Shown here: piece after piece, positions 7,957 through 16,234 of the stretch | Numbering within the stretch: the first letter of the stretch is position 1 | How the letters are laid out: each line of letters opens with the position of its first letter | Source: Candidatus Mcinerneyibacteriota bacterium | GTDB lineage: Bacteria; Macinerneyibacteriota; Macinerneyibacteria; Macinerneyibacteriales; DSCS01 | Assembly: GCA_016937175.1 (NCBI GenBank) | Contig: JAFGWL010000049.1 | Span: forward strand, 1 to 20,626 | Direction of reading: 5' to 3' | DNA: 20,626 nucleotides | The notes under the pieces: generated by a model | Seen by the model: the letters and a program-made list of their open reading frames with translations, nothing else | What the model was told of the DNA's origin: nothing | The model's database searches: none | Made by a program: the position numbers and the translations under genes

Positions 7957-9345
7957 TCAGCGCCCCTTCCCCTTGAGCATAGTCCCCAGAGTCTTTGCGG
8001 CGATGAGGGCATCCAGAAGAATGCTGCGGTTTTTGATATAGTACAGGTCATACTCCAGTTTCCGGCAGGCATCCTCTAAAGTAGCCCCGTAATCGTAATT
8101 GACCTGGGCCCACCCGGTGATCCCGGGACGCACAATATGCCGGAACCCGTAGAAAGGGATCTCCTTCTGATATTCTGCCACCAGCCTGGGCTGCTCAGGA
8201 CGGGGGCCGATAAGGTTCATATGTCCCAAAAAAATATTGATAAACTGGGGAAACTCATCTATCCGAAGCTTTCGAAGTATCCGCCCCACACGGGTTATCC
8301 GAGGGTCTTCTCCCGAGAGAGGGTTCAGGGGATGCTTCTCCGGGTCGTGTAAACGCATGCTCCGTAATTTAAAAATCGGAAAGGCTTTCCCCCCGAGACC
8401 TGTCCTGTGCTGAATAAAAAAGACCGGCCCCGGATCATCGATCTGCTGAAAAAGAACAGCTGGAAGGATAACGGGGAAAGAAAGGATCATACCCGTCAAC
8501 CCCAGGATGATGTTAAAGACCCGGCTTACAAATCCGTAAAGGGTAATGGATTCTTCCTGTTCCCTTATGAGCCTGAAGAGATAATAGTAATACTCTTTAT
8601 CCATGTGGAAGACCGGCAGTTTTCGGGAAAATGTCTGAACTACTTCATCGGAATAGACCAGGGGGATCCCCTTTTCCTCGGCCCGGGCAAAGACCTCGAA
8701 ATCCTCCTCTTCCGCCCGGCGGTCCCGGGCTGATATAAGAAGGTCAAGGCCTGAGGCATAATCGTCTGCCAGGCAGTCTTTCGTCCCCCCGAGCACCGGA
8801 AGCTCAACGCCTGATACGGTCCTGACGGCCTCTCCCTTTTTTTTCTTCTCATCATAGATCCCGACAAGCTCCAGCGGACGTCGCCGCCGGGAAAGGATCT
8901 CGTCGATCACAAGAAGAGCGGGTTCTCCGCTTCCCCAGAGAGCTGCCTTTCTCCCTTTCCGGGCATAGATCGGAAGGCCGAAAAGAAGGGTGAGAAAAGC
9001 AAAAAATCCTAAAAGAGTGCTGTTTTTTACCAGGTTGATGGCCATATAGGATCCGGTCACTTTGGGAAAGAACCGGGCCGCCATCATGAGAGTTAAAGCA
9101 TAGGCCCAGGTCTTCAAAACCGTGACAGCTACATAACTGCGCCTTCGGACGGCGCTTAGGCGGAAAAAACCCTGAAGATATAGAAGCAGTAGCCAGACCC
9201 CGGTATAGGCGACATAATAGTGGGGGAATTTATCCCAGATAAGCTCTCCTGAAAAAAGCTGCCGAAAGAGCATGACAGCAAATACGCCTCCTCCGAGAAG
9301 GGAGAAGAAGAGAAGCCTCTCCAGCCTTTTACGCTTTTTTCCCAT
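7957..9345 (-). CDS. Polyprenyl-phosphate sugar-1-phosphate transferase (WbaP/WcaJ type)
   Basis: This membrane enzyme begins polysaccharide assembly by moving a sugar-1-phosphate from a nucleotide sugar to undecaprenyl phosphate. The 462 residues show the large polyisoprenyl-phosphate hexose-1-phosphate transferase plan. Four hydrophobic segments fall within about 8-127, followed by a cytosolic Rossmann-like domain with ALWGSGEPALL near 135-145, a re-entrant hydrophobic helix at about 278-300, and the C-terminal bacterial sugar transferase domain (PF02397). Within that domain are QHRTG (312-316), KLRSM (326-330), the catalytic Asp-Glu pair in LRIDEFPQ (363/364), PRPE (381-384) and RPGITGWAQVNY (406-417). 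Its start overlaps the preceding glycosyltransferase by 17 bases and has GGGAGG upstream. Which sugar is used (glucose, galactose or an N-acetylated one) cannot be decided here. Confidence 0.93.
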   Translation of the reverse strand: MGKKRKRLERLLFFSLLGGGVFAVMLFRQLFSGELIWDKFPHYYVAYTGVWLLLLYLQGFFRLSAVRRRSYVAVTVLKTWAYALTLMMAARFFPKVTGSYMAINLVKNSTLLGFFAFLTLLFGLPIYARKGRKAALWGSGEPALLVIDEILSRRRRPLELVGIYDEKKKKGEAVRTVSGVELPVLGGTKDCLADDYASGLDLLISARDRRAEEEDFEVFARAEEKGIPLVYSDEVVQTFSRKLPVFHMDKEYYYYLFRLIREQEESITLYGFVSRVFNIILGLTGMILSFPVILPAVLFQQIDDPGPVFFIQHRTGLGGKAFPIFKLRSMRLHDPEKHPLNPLSGEDPRITRVGRILRKLRIDEFPQFINIFLGHMNLIGPRPEQPRLVAEYQKEIPFYGFRHIVRPGITGWAQVNYDYGATLEDACRKLEYDLYYIKNRSILLDALIAAKTLGTMLKGKGR

Positions 9346-10516
9346 GGGTTACCTCCCTGTAAACCTCTTCATAAGCTTCCACATAGGCCTTCGTCTCCAT
9401 TGAGGGCTTCACTCTTTTATCTGAATCTGCAAAGACAGCTTCCCGCTCCCTCACAAAGCCTTCACAGCTCCTCCGGATCTCCTCTGTGCTGCAACCTTCA
9501 AGCCATCGGGCCTTGTCATATCCCTCCAAGGCTTCGGGGATCCCTCCGAAAGGCGTCGTGATGATGTATTTCCCCCGAGCCCGGGCCTCCTGGATCGTAT
9601 TGGAAAGAGGCTCATCCCAGTTGACAGGAAAGAGGAGGATATCACAATAGTCTCTGTAGATCTCATCCCGGTCTGTGTAAGGGTGGAAGAAGATATTCTT
9701 CCGCCCGGATACTCTCTTTTTAAGAGAGTCAAGATAGCCCGGATCTGAAGCGCCGAAAAAATGAAGCTCAGCCTGGCCGATATTCAAAAACGCTTCGACC
9801 ATTTCCCCGATCCCCTTGCTGGGGACCAGGCGCCCCAGATAGGCGAACCGAAGGGGACCGCCATGATCTTTCATCTCAGGAAGGCTTTCAGGAAGGGGAC
9901 AGGGGTTGTAGATCACCCGTTTCACAGGAACTTTTTTAAAATAGCCCTCCTGCAGATGTTTTTCCAGAGTGACCCGGCTTACAGAACAGACAGCATCTAT
10001 TTTTTCCACATCTTTCTTTTTGTTCCAGGTATAGAGCTTGCATTTCAAGGACTGACGGTTCATCCTTCTTCCCCCGTGGACCATCAGAGAACGTGCACAT
10101 AAAAGATAATACTCCCGCAGAGTATGGACCACAGGGATCCCCATCCTACGGGCAGCTGCGAAAAAATCAGTGGAAAACCCCGAGATACAATGGCTGTGGA
10201 TTATGTCGGGTTTATATTGATGAAACAAATTCATAAGCGCCATGGTCATGGGAAAGTTCTTCATATCTCCCAGTTTCCACAAGAACCGCAGAGGGGCGCT
10301 TCTCCGCCGTCCGTCATGAACCCAATAGACATTGCGGTGATGAAGGACATGTACCTCGATTCCTTTATGGACATAACTCCTGTCTTCAGGGCCTACCCGT
10401 AACACTTTGACATCATGGCCCTTTTCTGCCAGCCCTTCGGCTAAAAGAGACGTGGTATGCTCCGCCCCTCCGATGGAATCCGGCGGGTAAAGACTGTTGA
10501 GCATCAAGATCTTCAT
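9329..10516 (-). CDS. Glycosyltransferase, GT4 family
   Basis: A 395-residue GT-B fold enzyme, presumably cytosolic and membrane-associated, adding a sugar to the lipid-linked repeat unit. The N-terminal acceptor domain begins MKILMLNSLYPPDSIGGAEH, with the glycine motif used by GT4 enzymes. The C-terminal donor domain holds FAYLGRLVPSKGIGEMVEAF (about 224-243) and the EX7E motif as E302 and E310 within DEPLSNTIQEARARG. GT4 enzymes generally retain the anomeric configuration. The donor and acceptor are unknown. ATG 10516 overlaps the stop of the KpsS-like gene (ATGA) and has AAGGAG upstream. Confidence 0.9.
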   Translation of the reverse strand: MKILMLNSLYPPDSIGGAEHTTSLLAEGLAEKGHDVKVLRVGPEDRSYVHKGIEVHVLHHRNVYWVHDGRRRSAPLRFLWKLGDMKNFPMTMALMNLFHQYKPDIIHSHCISGFSTDFFAAARRMGIPVVHTLREYYLLCARSLMVHGGRRMNRQSLKCKLYTWNKKKDVEKIDAVCSVSRVTLEKHLQEGYFKKVPVKRVIYNPCPLPESLPEMKDHGGPLRFAYLGRLVPSKGIGEMVEAFLNIGQAELHFFGASDPGYLDSLKKRVSGRKNIFFHPYTDRDEIYRDYCDILLFPVNWDEPLSNTIQEARARGKYIITTPFGGIPEALEGYDKARWLEGCSTEEIRRSCEGFVREREAVFADSDKRVKPSMETKAYVEAYEEVYREVTHGKKA

Positions 10517-11829
10517 TGTTCTCCTTCCAGGGTATCCAGGATCCTTCGGGCGATCTTCTCCAGCTGTCCCCGGTTATAGTGATATTCATTCCCTTCCATG
10601 GAGTACTCATCCTTCAGGAAATGGAGAAACCCACGGACGACCTCTCTATCCGGGGTGAACGCCGCAAAGGCTTCCAGGTCTTCTGCCAGGGTCTCAGGAG
10701 CCCCCTGAAGGGCTATTCCTTCTATAGCATAAAAAGCCTGTCCTATGCACATCACTTTCTTCCCCCGTGAAATAGCGTCCAGCCCGACCGTTGAGTTGAT
10801 AGTCACCACACCCAGGCTCTTATCGATAAACTCCGAAATATCCCCTCCGGCCAGGATCCTGACCTCTTCATCGCCCCGGTATTTCTCCCGCAGCCTCTCA
10901 TAGGAGACAGCCCCCCTGTCCATGGGATGCTCTTTAAAGACCACAGCGGCCCTCTTCTCCGGAATAAGCTTCCCGTTGAACTTTTTCAGGGCCCCGATGA
11001 CCTCTTCAGCCATAGTCTCCATATCCCGGTAAGGGGAATAGAGAAGCGTCTGGGAATCGTTGACCACCTGAAAGGGGACAAAAAAGAACCGCCGGGGGAG
11101 ATTTCCCCTAGGCTGCTCCCTCTTTTTTTTGCCGTATGCCGCCCGGAAACGAGAAGCATAGTCTCGCAGGCGCATAATCTTGTTTTCAGGCGCATTCAGC
11201 CCGAAGACCTTCCCGGCTTTATAAAAAAGCAGAAAAAAAGCGATGATCAGGTTTCGCTTTTTTGTGGAAATGCCCGAATCGGTTCTGTCGCTCTTCACTC
11301 TTCTCTCTGTTGAAAACCCGCGATAAAAGGAGCTTTCCCGGGGCACCGAATTGGCAGCATTGACCCCTTTGGGATCCATGGTAATAGTGTTGGGGCGGAA
11401 CAAACCGAGCTCAAAGACAAAGACAGGGAGTTGAAGCCGACGGGCAGCTTCCAGAGCATAGGCATGCTGCCAGCGGGTATCGTTGTGACACAAAAGGATC
11501 CCTATCCTCTCATTTTCCAGAAAACCTTTGACCGCTTTGTAGTAGGTGTTGAAAAACTCTTTTTCTTTCATTGTGAGCAGCCTTTTTTCAAGCTTTTTGA
11601 CCCGCGCGGAATAGTAGGTCTCCAGCTCCGTAGCATTCTCCTCTGAAGTGTATCGTTTCAATAGCTTCCGCCAGCCTATTTGGGGAAGCCCCCGCATAAG
11701 ATAACTGTCTCCCGGATGAAAGGTAAGAGCTGTCACTGGACAGCCTTGATCCCGAAGAAGACGCCCCAGGTCTCTGAAGAAATAGGAGTAGGGGCCCTGA
11801 AGAAAGAGGGCCTTTTTCTCAGTCGCCAT
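10513..11829 (-). CDS. KpsS-like capsular polysaccharide synthesis/export protein
   Basis: A 438-residue cytosolic protein resembling the Capsule_synth family (PF05159; KpsS/KpsC/LipB). Landmarks are LFLQGPYSYFFRDLGRLL (8-25), CHNDTRWQHAYALE (114-127), ELGLFRPNTITM (140-151), VPFQVVNDSQTLLYS (251-265), the FKEHPMDRG segment (298-306) and INSTVGLDAISRGK (344-357). The family members KpsS and KpsC add beta-Kdo residues to a phosphatidylglycerol anchor in ABC-transporter capsule systems. Here it sits in a Wzx/Wzy-type cluster, so it may be an unusual Kdo-type or other glycosyltransferase. The frame is open to 11925, but GGGAG lies seven bases before ATG 11829, and the family motif begins there. 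It overlaps the preceding gene by 11 bases. Confidence 0.85.
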   Translation of the reverse strand: MATEKKALFLQGPYSYFFRDLGRLLRDQGCPVTALTFHPGDSYLMRGLPQIGWRKLLKRYTSEENATELETYYSARVKKLEKRLLTMKEKEFFNTYYKAVKGFLENERIGILLCHNDTRWQHAYALEAARRLQLPVFVFELGLFRPNTITMDPKGVNAANSVPRESSFYRGFSTERRVKSDRTDSGISTKKRNLIIAFFLLFYKAGKVFGLNAPENKIMRLRDYASRFRAAYGKKKREQPRGNLPRRFFFVPFQVVNDSQTLLYSPYRDMETMAEEVIGALKKFNGKLIPEKRAAVVFKEHPMDRGAVSYERLREKYRGDEEVRILAGGDISEFIDKSLGVVTINSTVGLDAISRGKKVMCIGQAFYAIEGIALQGAPETLAEDLEAFAAFTPDREVVRGFLHFLKDEYSMEGNEYHYNRGQLEKIARRILDTLEGEQ

Positions 11830-12949
11830 CCACATGCTCCCTGTAAGCTGTAAGAAGCCTGGGATCAGTCTCTTCCACTCTGTATTTCTCCCTTGCCTCT
11901 TCTGCTGCATTCTGTATCCGTTCAAAATCCTCCTCTTTCAACGAGAGAAGAAGCCGTCGGAGTTCATCGCTGTCGGACTCATCGATGGCATAGCCTATTC
12001 CTTCCTTCTCCGTCCTCTTGGCCAAATAGGTCCCGCGAGAGACGATAAGGGGAAGTCCCAGCTCTATGGCCTCGTAGAATTTGTTGGGCATCAGTACCAG
12101 GGCGTTCTTGTCGTCTGTGTCATAAGCGCAATAGATCACATCCACCATGGAGTAGTATTTCCACAGCCCTCCCGAAGGGAAGATCCCGTGGTATGAAGCT
12201 TGTTTATATTTTTTGAGCAATCGGTAAAGTTTTCGTTCACTTTGGGTAAATCCGGCCAGTTCCACTCTGAGTCCCGGCTCCCCTTCCACCGCATCCAGAA
12301 GTGTCTTAATGGTGTTGAGATAACGCATATTCCCGAAATAACCGATCACAAGGGGCTTGAAATCCCGAGGATGTGCCTGATACCCGTCGAGGATACCCGG
12401 GCCCACAAGATTCTCCTGATAGACTTTGGGACGAGAAGAAGCAAACTTTTTATAATAAAATTCATAAAACCCCGGTGATGTAAAGACAAGAAGGGAACAT
12501 TTTTTTATCCAGCGCCGCTCTTTCATAGCGCTGGTTTTGGCCAGGATCTTTTTGAAAAGTCCTTTCCCCCGGGGAAAGATCGCCGAGGGGAGATCGGCTA
12601 TTTCATAGACGATCTTCACGCTTCGGTCACACCAGAAACGGTAAAGAAAAGCTGTCATGAGTCCTTCATACCGGAAGGCGTGTATGATGTGAGGCCGTTC
12701 GTGGATAAGCAGGCGTATCCCCTGGAGGATATAGCCCCAATACCCGATCAGGGTCTTCAGGTGCATGCCTTTGCTCTGCCCCTTTTTCCTGATGTAGGTC
12801 CTCTCCACACCCCTCATGTCGGGCTCGATGGATTCATTGAGCCTGTCCCAGTAATAGAAGACGATCCGGTAATGCTCCCGCAGGGCGCGGACTCTGTTCA
12901 TCATCCGGGGGTCCGGGACAGATGGAGATAACATCATTATTTTTTTCAT
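11819..12949 (-). CDS. Glycosyltransferase, GT4-like (GT-B fold)
   Basis: A 376-residue predicted GT-B glycosyltransferase. The N-terminal region has the pattern DPRMMNRVRALRE (13-25), seen in a GT4 subgroup. The middle holds KIVYEIADLPSA (112-123), and the donor domain ends in LMPNKFYEAIELGLPLIVS (286-304), the equivalent of the nucleotide-sugar binding segment. The usual first Glu of EX7E is not obvious, so the exact family is less certain than for its neighbours. ATG 12949 is preferred over the in-frame ATG 12964: GGAGGAG lies five bases before it, and it forms an ATGA overlap with the wzx stop codon. The role is inferred to be a sugar-adding step in the same repeat unit. Confidence 0.83.
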   Translation of the reverse strand: MKKIMMLSPSVPDPRMMNRVRALREHYRIVFYYWDRLNESIEPDMRGVERTYIRKKGQSKGMHLKTLIGYWGYILQGIRLLIHERPHIIHAFRYEGLMTAFLYRFWCDRSVKIVYEIADLPSAIFPRGKGLFKKILAKTSAMKERRWIKKCSLLVFTSPGFYEFYYKKFASSRPKVYQENLVGPGILDGYQAHPRDFKPLVIGYFGNMRYLNTIKTLLDAVEGEPGLRVELAGFTQSERKLYRLLKKYKQASYHGIFPSGGLWKYYSMVDVIYCAYDTDDKNALVLMPNKFYEAIELGLPLIVSRGTYLAKRTEKEGIGYAIDESDSDELRRLLLSLKEEDFERIQNAAEEAREKYRVEETDPRLLTAYREHVDGD

Positions 12950-14436
12950 TCCAACTCCTCCCATTGACGGCCGGTACCGGTGACCTTATTCCAGCCTTTC
13001 TTGAGCATACCGAAAGAGATATTGATGTAGGGGTCTCTGACAAGGACCATATACAAGCCGTAGATCAGAAATGAAAAACTGACACTCAGGACAAAGGTCC
13101 TGTAAGGCCCGTATCCGAGAGCTTTGACTCCGCTGCAGACATAGAAGACAAAAAAGCTTCCCACCAGATAATGGAGACTCTCTCTTTTAAAGAGGCTGAA
13201 GCGGATAAGCCCCCGGGCCATCATGTACTGAAGGAGGAAAAGCGTCAGATGAGTCACCACCAGCACCGCCGTGATTCCGTTGTGGTGATATAAGGGGATA
13301 AAGAGAAAATTCAAGCCCAGGTTGACCGCTGCCGCCGCCGAGCTGGCCACGGTGATCCGTCCCTCACGTCCTGTGGGGAGGAGGATCTGGAGAGAGAGAA
13401 ACGAGTTCATGCTCTCCAGTATGATGACCGGGGCAATGAAACGAAGGGAGCGGGCCCCTTCCACGAAATCTGCCCCCCCGAAGACATGAAGGATCTCAGG
13501 AGCCAGGATGACCACGCCGGTGACAATGGGGAACCCCAGAAAATAGATAAAATTGATGGACTTTTCCGCCAGCCGCCGAAACTCTTCATGCAATCCTTTT
13601 TTGAAATAGTAGGAGAGACGGGGGACAAGCACTGTCGATAGGGAGATGACGATGCTTGTGGCCAGAAGGGCCAGCTTTTTATCCACATTGTAAAAGGCTA
13701 CATTCTTGTCTCCGCTTAGAAACCCCAAAAGGACCAGGTCAAAGCGGGTATAGATACTAGCGACAAAAGCGGCAAAGAAGAGAGCCAGCACGGGTTTCAT
13801 ATGTCTCTTGAAAGCAAGCCCCCGTATCCTCAGGTGGACGTAAGCGCGTGAATGGATCATGTTTACAAGATGTGACCCGACTGTGGCAAAGACAGTGATC
13901 CCGGCATAGATGAGGTAATGTTCCGGTTCCAAAACGAAGAGGAACAGGGCCGCAACAGAGATGACTTTAAAGACGATGCTTCGCAGGGAGATGTAGCGAT
14001 AGTCTTCCAGCCCCGCATAGAGCCATTCCACGGAAAATGGGTTCATAAAGACGATCCCGCCTACGATAAGATAGAGAAGAGCCTCCTGCTGCATCTTCTC
14101 CACCAGAAAAAAACAAGTGAGATAAACTGTCAGCGTAACCGTCATAGCCATGAAGTTGATCCAGAAAAGTTCACTGAAGACGCGGTTGAGCTCCTCCCGG
14201 TCGTCCCTGGCCCGGGCGCATTCCCTCGTCCCGTATTGGGGAACGCCTAAACCGGCAAAGATGGAAAAATACATGGCAAAGGAAATGGCCAGATTGACCT
14301 TCCCCACATTCTCCGGACCCAGGACACGCAGGACATAAGGGTAGGTGATCAGGGGGAAGAGCATCCTCAGACCGATGAGAAGAGAGTTGTAGATATAATT
14401 TTTTTTAATGGATTGTGTCTTGACGCTCTTATTCAT
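12946..14436 (-). CDS. wzx: Oligosaccharide flippase (Wzx, polysaccharide transporter family)
   Basis: A 496-residue inner-membrane protein with some 12-14 hydrophobic segments, belonging to the polysaccharide biosynthesis (PF01943) branch of the MOP superfamily. The start NYIYNSLLIGLRMLFPLITY followed by YVLRVLGPENVGKVNLAISF is the family's typical opening, and GVPQYGTRECARARDD follows helix 2, as in RfbX-like flippases. It should move undecaprenyl-linked repeat units from the cytosolic to the periplasmic face. It overlaps the upstream glycosyltransferase by 8 bases without a strong ribosome site of its own, so it is probably translated by coupling. The short tail (about 475-496) is hydrophilic. 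Confidence 0.92.
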   Translation of the reverse strand: MNKSVKTQSIKKNYIYNSLLIGLRMLFPLITYPYVLRVLGPENVGKVNLAISFAMYFSIFAGLGVPQYGTRECARARDDREELNRVFSELFWINFMAMTVTLTVYLTCFFLVEKMQQEALLYLIVGGIVFMNPFSVEWLYAGLEDYRYISLRSIVFKVISVAALFLFVLEPEHYLIYAGITVFATVGSHLVNMIHSRAYVHLRIRGLAFKRHMKPVLALFFAAFVASIYTRFDLVLLGFLSGDKNVAFYNVDKKLALLATSIVISLSTVLVPRLSYYFKKGLHEEFRRLAEKSINFIYFLGFPIVTGVVILAPEILHVFGGADFVEGARSLRFIAPVIILESMNSFLSLQILLPTGREGRITVASSAAAAVNLGLNFLFIPLYHHNGITAVLVVTHLTLFLLQYMMARGLIRFSLFKRESLHYLVGSFFVFYVCSGVKALGYGPYRTFVLSVSFSFLIYGLYMVLVRDPYINISFGMLKKGWNKVTGTGRQWEELE

Positions 14437-15553
14437 GGGAGAGACTCTCGCCTGCAGCGATCACTTTTCTATAGAGGTCCTGAAACTCAAGCGACATCTT
14501 TTCTGCTGAAAAATGACTCCTTACGCTTTCGGCAGCGACTTGCCCCATGCTTTCAGCCTCCTTTTGTGAGGCCTTGTCAAAGAGACTCACCAGGTCCTCT
14601 TCGGATCGGAAGAGGGTCCCCGTCTCGGAACAGTGTGACAATATGTGAGCGTGGGGGGGGATATCCGAAAGAAAGACAGGCAGCCCGCAGGACATCCCTT
14701 CCAGGACAGCATTGGGAAGCCCTTCGGAACGGGAAGCGCTCAGCAGGATGTCTGAAGCCTGGTACCAGGAGCGGATCTCTTTCACGGGGCCGGTAAAAAG
14801 AATATTGGGCTGCGGAAGCCCCTTTATCCGTATGGGATCTTTTATCTCTCCGGCCAGGACGAGGATCCCCTCATCACGCCAACGGCTCTTCAGAAAGGCC
14901 CGGATCAGAAGGTCGTAGTTCTTCCGCCGGGAAAGGGCTCCCGAATAGATAAAGACAATCTTTTTTTCATCCAGGCCCAGCTCTTTTCGACGCTTCTGTT
15001 TCAGTTCAGGAGAAGCCGGCACAAAAAAGTCGGTGTCCACCCCGTTGTCTATATGAAGAAAGGGGATCCCTGTCCTTTCTCCGTAGCGCATGGCTACATA
15101 ATCCGAACAGGCCACGGGGATACAGATCTTTTTCATATAGGATATATGGAGAGCGGCGACAGCTCTCCCCGCCAAAGGCCCAAACCGATGGATATACTCG
15201 TCTCCGGGATAATTACGGACAGAAGAGATCACCGGAAACTCTTCCAGGCCCGAAAAGAGCCCGTCTGCCCGCAGTCCATGGACATGGACAAGAGAGGGGT
15301 TAAATTCTCTAAGTATCTTTTTTCGTATCTCCCTTTTCCCAAGAAAGAGGTCAGCCTTCCTGATGGGAAAAGTATGGACAGGGACATCCATCTTCCTGAA
15401 GAGGGGCTCCAGAGAATCCTTTCTTTCCCGGGTAAACCTGGCCACTACAGGAGAAAACTCTTCCCGGTCGAGATGCCTGAGAATATAACTCAGTTGGCGT
15501 ACCGGGCCGCATTGCCGTAAGGATGAGATAACAAAAAGAATCTTCGTTTGCAT
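14429..15553 (-). CDS. Glycosyltransferase, GT4 family
   Basis: A 374-residue GT-B enzyme and first gene of the polysaccharide operon. The N-terminal domain starts QTKILFVISSLRQCGPVRQL. The donor domain contains IVFIYSGALSRRKNYDLLIR and the EX7E signature SEGLPNAVLEGMSCGLPVFL, with Glu residues at about 277 and 285. Two ATG codons stand side by side (15556 and 15553); AAGGAG is only two bases from the first and five from the second, which favours 15553. Transcription probably begins from the TATAAT box just upstream, so this gene sets the 5' end of the operon. Sugar specificity is unknown. Confidence 0.9.
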   Translation of the reverse strand: MQTKILFVISSLRQCGPVRQLSYILRHLDREEFSPVVARFTRERKDSLEPLFRKMDVPVHTFPIRKADLFLGKREIRKKILREFNPSLVHVHGLRADGLFSGLEEFPVISSVRNYPGDEYIHRFGPLAGRAVAALHISYMKKICIPVACSDYVAMRYGERTGIPFLHIDNGVDTDFFVPASPELKQKRRKELGLDEKKIVFIYSGALSRRKNYDLLIRAFLKSRWRDEGILVLAGEIKDPIRIKGLPQPNILFTGPVKEIRSWYQASDILLSASRSEGLPNAVLEGMSCGLPVFLSDIPPHAHILSHCSETGTLFRSEEDLVSLFDKASQKEAESMGQVAAESVRSHFSAEKMSLEFQDLYRKVIAAGESLSHE

Positions 15554-15572
15554 CATATCTCCTTAAAATCCC

Positions 15573-15578
15573 ATTATA
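15573..15578 (-). promoter_or_regulatory. -10 element of the polysaccharide operon promoter
   Basis: A perfect TATAAT hexamer on the minus strand, 17 bases before the start codon and right after the T-tract of the Spy-gene terminator. The -35 position at 17-base spacing falls in the T-run (CTTTTT), which is weak; TTGGCA is present but only 9 bases away. This suggests a promoter that leans on its -10 or on an activator. Confidence 0.45.
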
Positions 15579-15591
15579 ACGATTTTTTGCC

Positions 15592-15621
15592 AAAAAAAAA
15601 GCCCCTTTTCAGGGGCTTTTT
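15592..15621 (-). terminator. Rho-independent terminator after the Spy-like gene
   Basis: GCCCC (15601-15605) and GGGGC (15612-15616) pair around a six-base loop, extended by A/T pairs. Nine T residues follow on the minus strand (A run 15592-15600), with five on the other side, so it could act in both directions. It starts 26 bases after the stop codon and separates the Spy-like unit from the polysaccharide operon. Confidence 0.92.
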
Positions 15622-15646
15622 CCTTGTGCTGACGCTTTTTCGCTGA

Positions 15647-16147
15647 TCAGTCGTTATCCCACCCGAAAGGGCCTTCACCCATTCCGGGACGCTGTCCCAT
15701 TCCGGCGCCTTTGGCAGGCCTCTGCCCACCCTGACGCATCATTTTCATTCCGAGTCCGAAAAGATCACGCTCTTCTTTTGACAGGCTTTTCATAATGGTG
15801 AGCTGCTGATCCTTATGGATCTTCCACATGGCATCGCGGTTGGCCTTCTGCTTATCCATGATTTCAGAGACTCTGTTCCAATCAGGATTGTCTTTCATCA
15901 TCTCTTCTTTAAGGGAAAGAACGAGTTTCTCCTGCTCCAGGCGCAGCGTCTGTATCTTTTCCCGGTTGGCTTCAAACATTTTCTCATGCTGCTCGAATAT
16001 CTTGTCTCTTAAGGCCTGCATCTCTTCTTGCTTCTCATTGCGGAATCCTGCTCCGCCCTTCATCCCATCGCCGTTACCGCGGGGAAATGCCATAAGAGCG
16101 CTGACGCCGATCAACACCATCAAAACCAAGACCAATGATTTTCTCAT
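15647..16147 (-). CDS. Spy/CpxP-like periplasmic stress or metal-response protein
   Basis: A 166-residue exported protein. The signal peptide is clear (MRKSLVLVLMVLIGVSALMA, cleavage near AFP). The mature part is a charged all-helical region: QEEMQALRDKIFEQHEKMFE, REKIQTLRLEQEKLVLSLKE, DWNRVSEIMDKQKANRDAMW, then IMKSLSKEERDLFG, the place where the Spy/CpxP/ZraP family carries its LTxxQ-like motif. The tail is rich in Gly, Met, Gln and Pro. Relatives act as ATP-independent periplasmic chaperones or metal-linked stress sensors; that role is inferred. ATG 16147 is chosen because GGAGGTG lies four bases upstream and the signal peptide starts there, although the frame is open to 16282. It is a single-gene unit with its own promoter, response-regulator-like box and terminator. 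Confidence 0.8.
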   Translation of the reverse strand: MRKSLVLVLMVLIGVSALMAFPRGNGDGMKGGAGFRNEKQEEMQALRDKIFEQHEKMFEANREKIQTLRLEQEKLVLSLKEEMMKDNPDWNRVSEIMDKQKANRDAMWKIHKDQQLTIMKSLSKEERDLFGLGMKMMRQGGQRPAKGAGMGQRPGMGEGPFGWDND

Positions 16148-16174
16148 AATACACCTCCGTTTGTTTCTGTATTC

Positions 16175-16208
16175 ACTATAGGGACTAAATATGGAGTAAA
16201 TATGGAGA
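16175..16208 (-). promoter_or_regulatory. Promoter of the Spy-like gene with 11-bp direct-repeat box
   Basis: TATAGT (16175-16180) forms the -10. Six bases upstream stand two tandem repeats (plus-strand AAATATGGAGT and AAATATGGAGA, 16187-16208), exactly 11 bases apart. A degenerate third unit, ATAGGGAC (16178-16185), keeps the same phase and overlaps the -10. No -35 consensus is present. Placement and 11-bp period match PhoB/OmpR-type activation sites. The minus-strand core CTCCATATTT resembles the E. coli BaeR box as I recall it (CTCCATDATT). A short leader of about 20 bases leads to the ATG. Confidence 0.65.
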
Positions 16209-16234
16209 GAAGAATATTTGTTTTCACCCTTGTT

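Noticed and set aside
11830-11925. Longer N terminus for the KpsS-like protein from 11925
   Set aside because: The best-spaced ribosome site serves ATG 11829, and the family motif begins right after it; a longer form would overlap the upstream gene by over 100 bases.
15573-15592. TTGGCA as -35 box for the polysaccharide operon
   Set aside because: It is only 9 bases from TATAAT, too close for sigma70 recognition.
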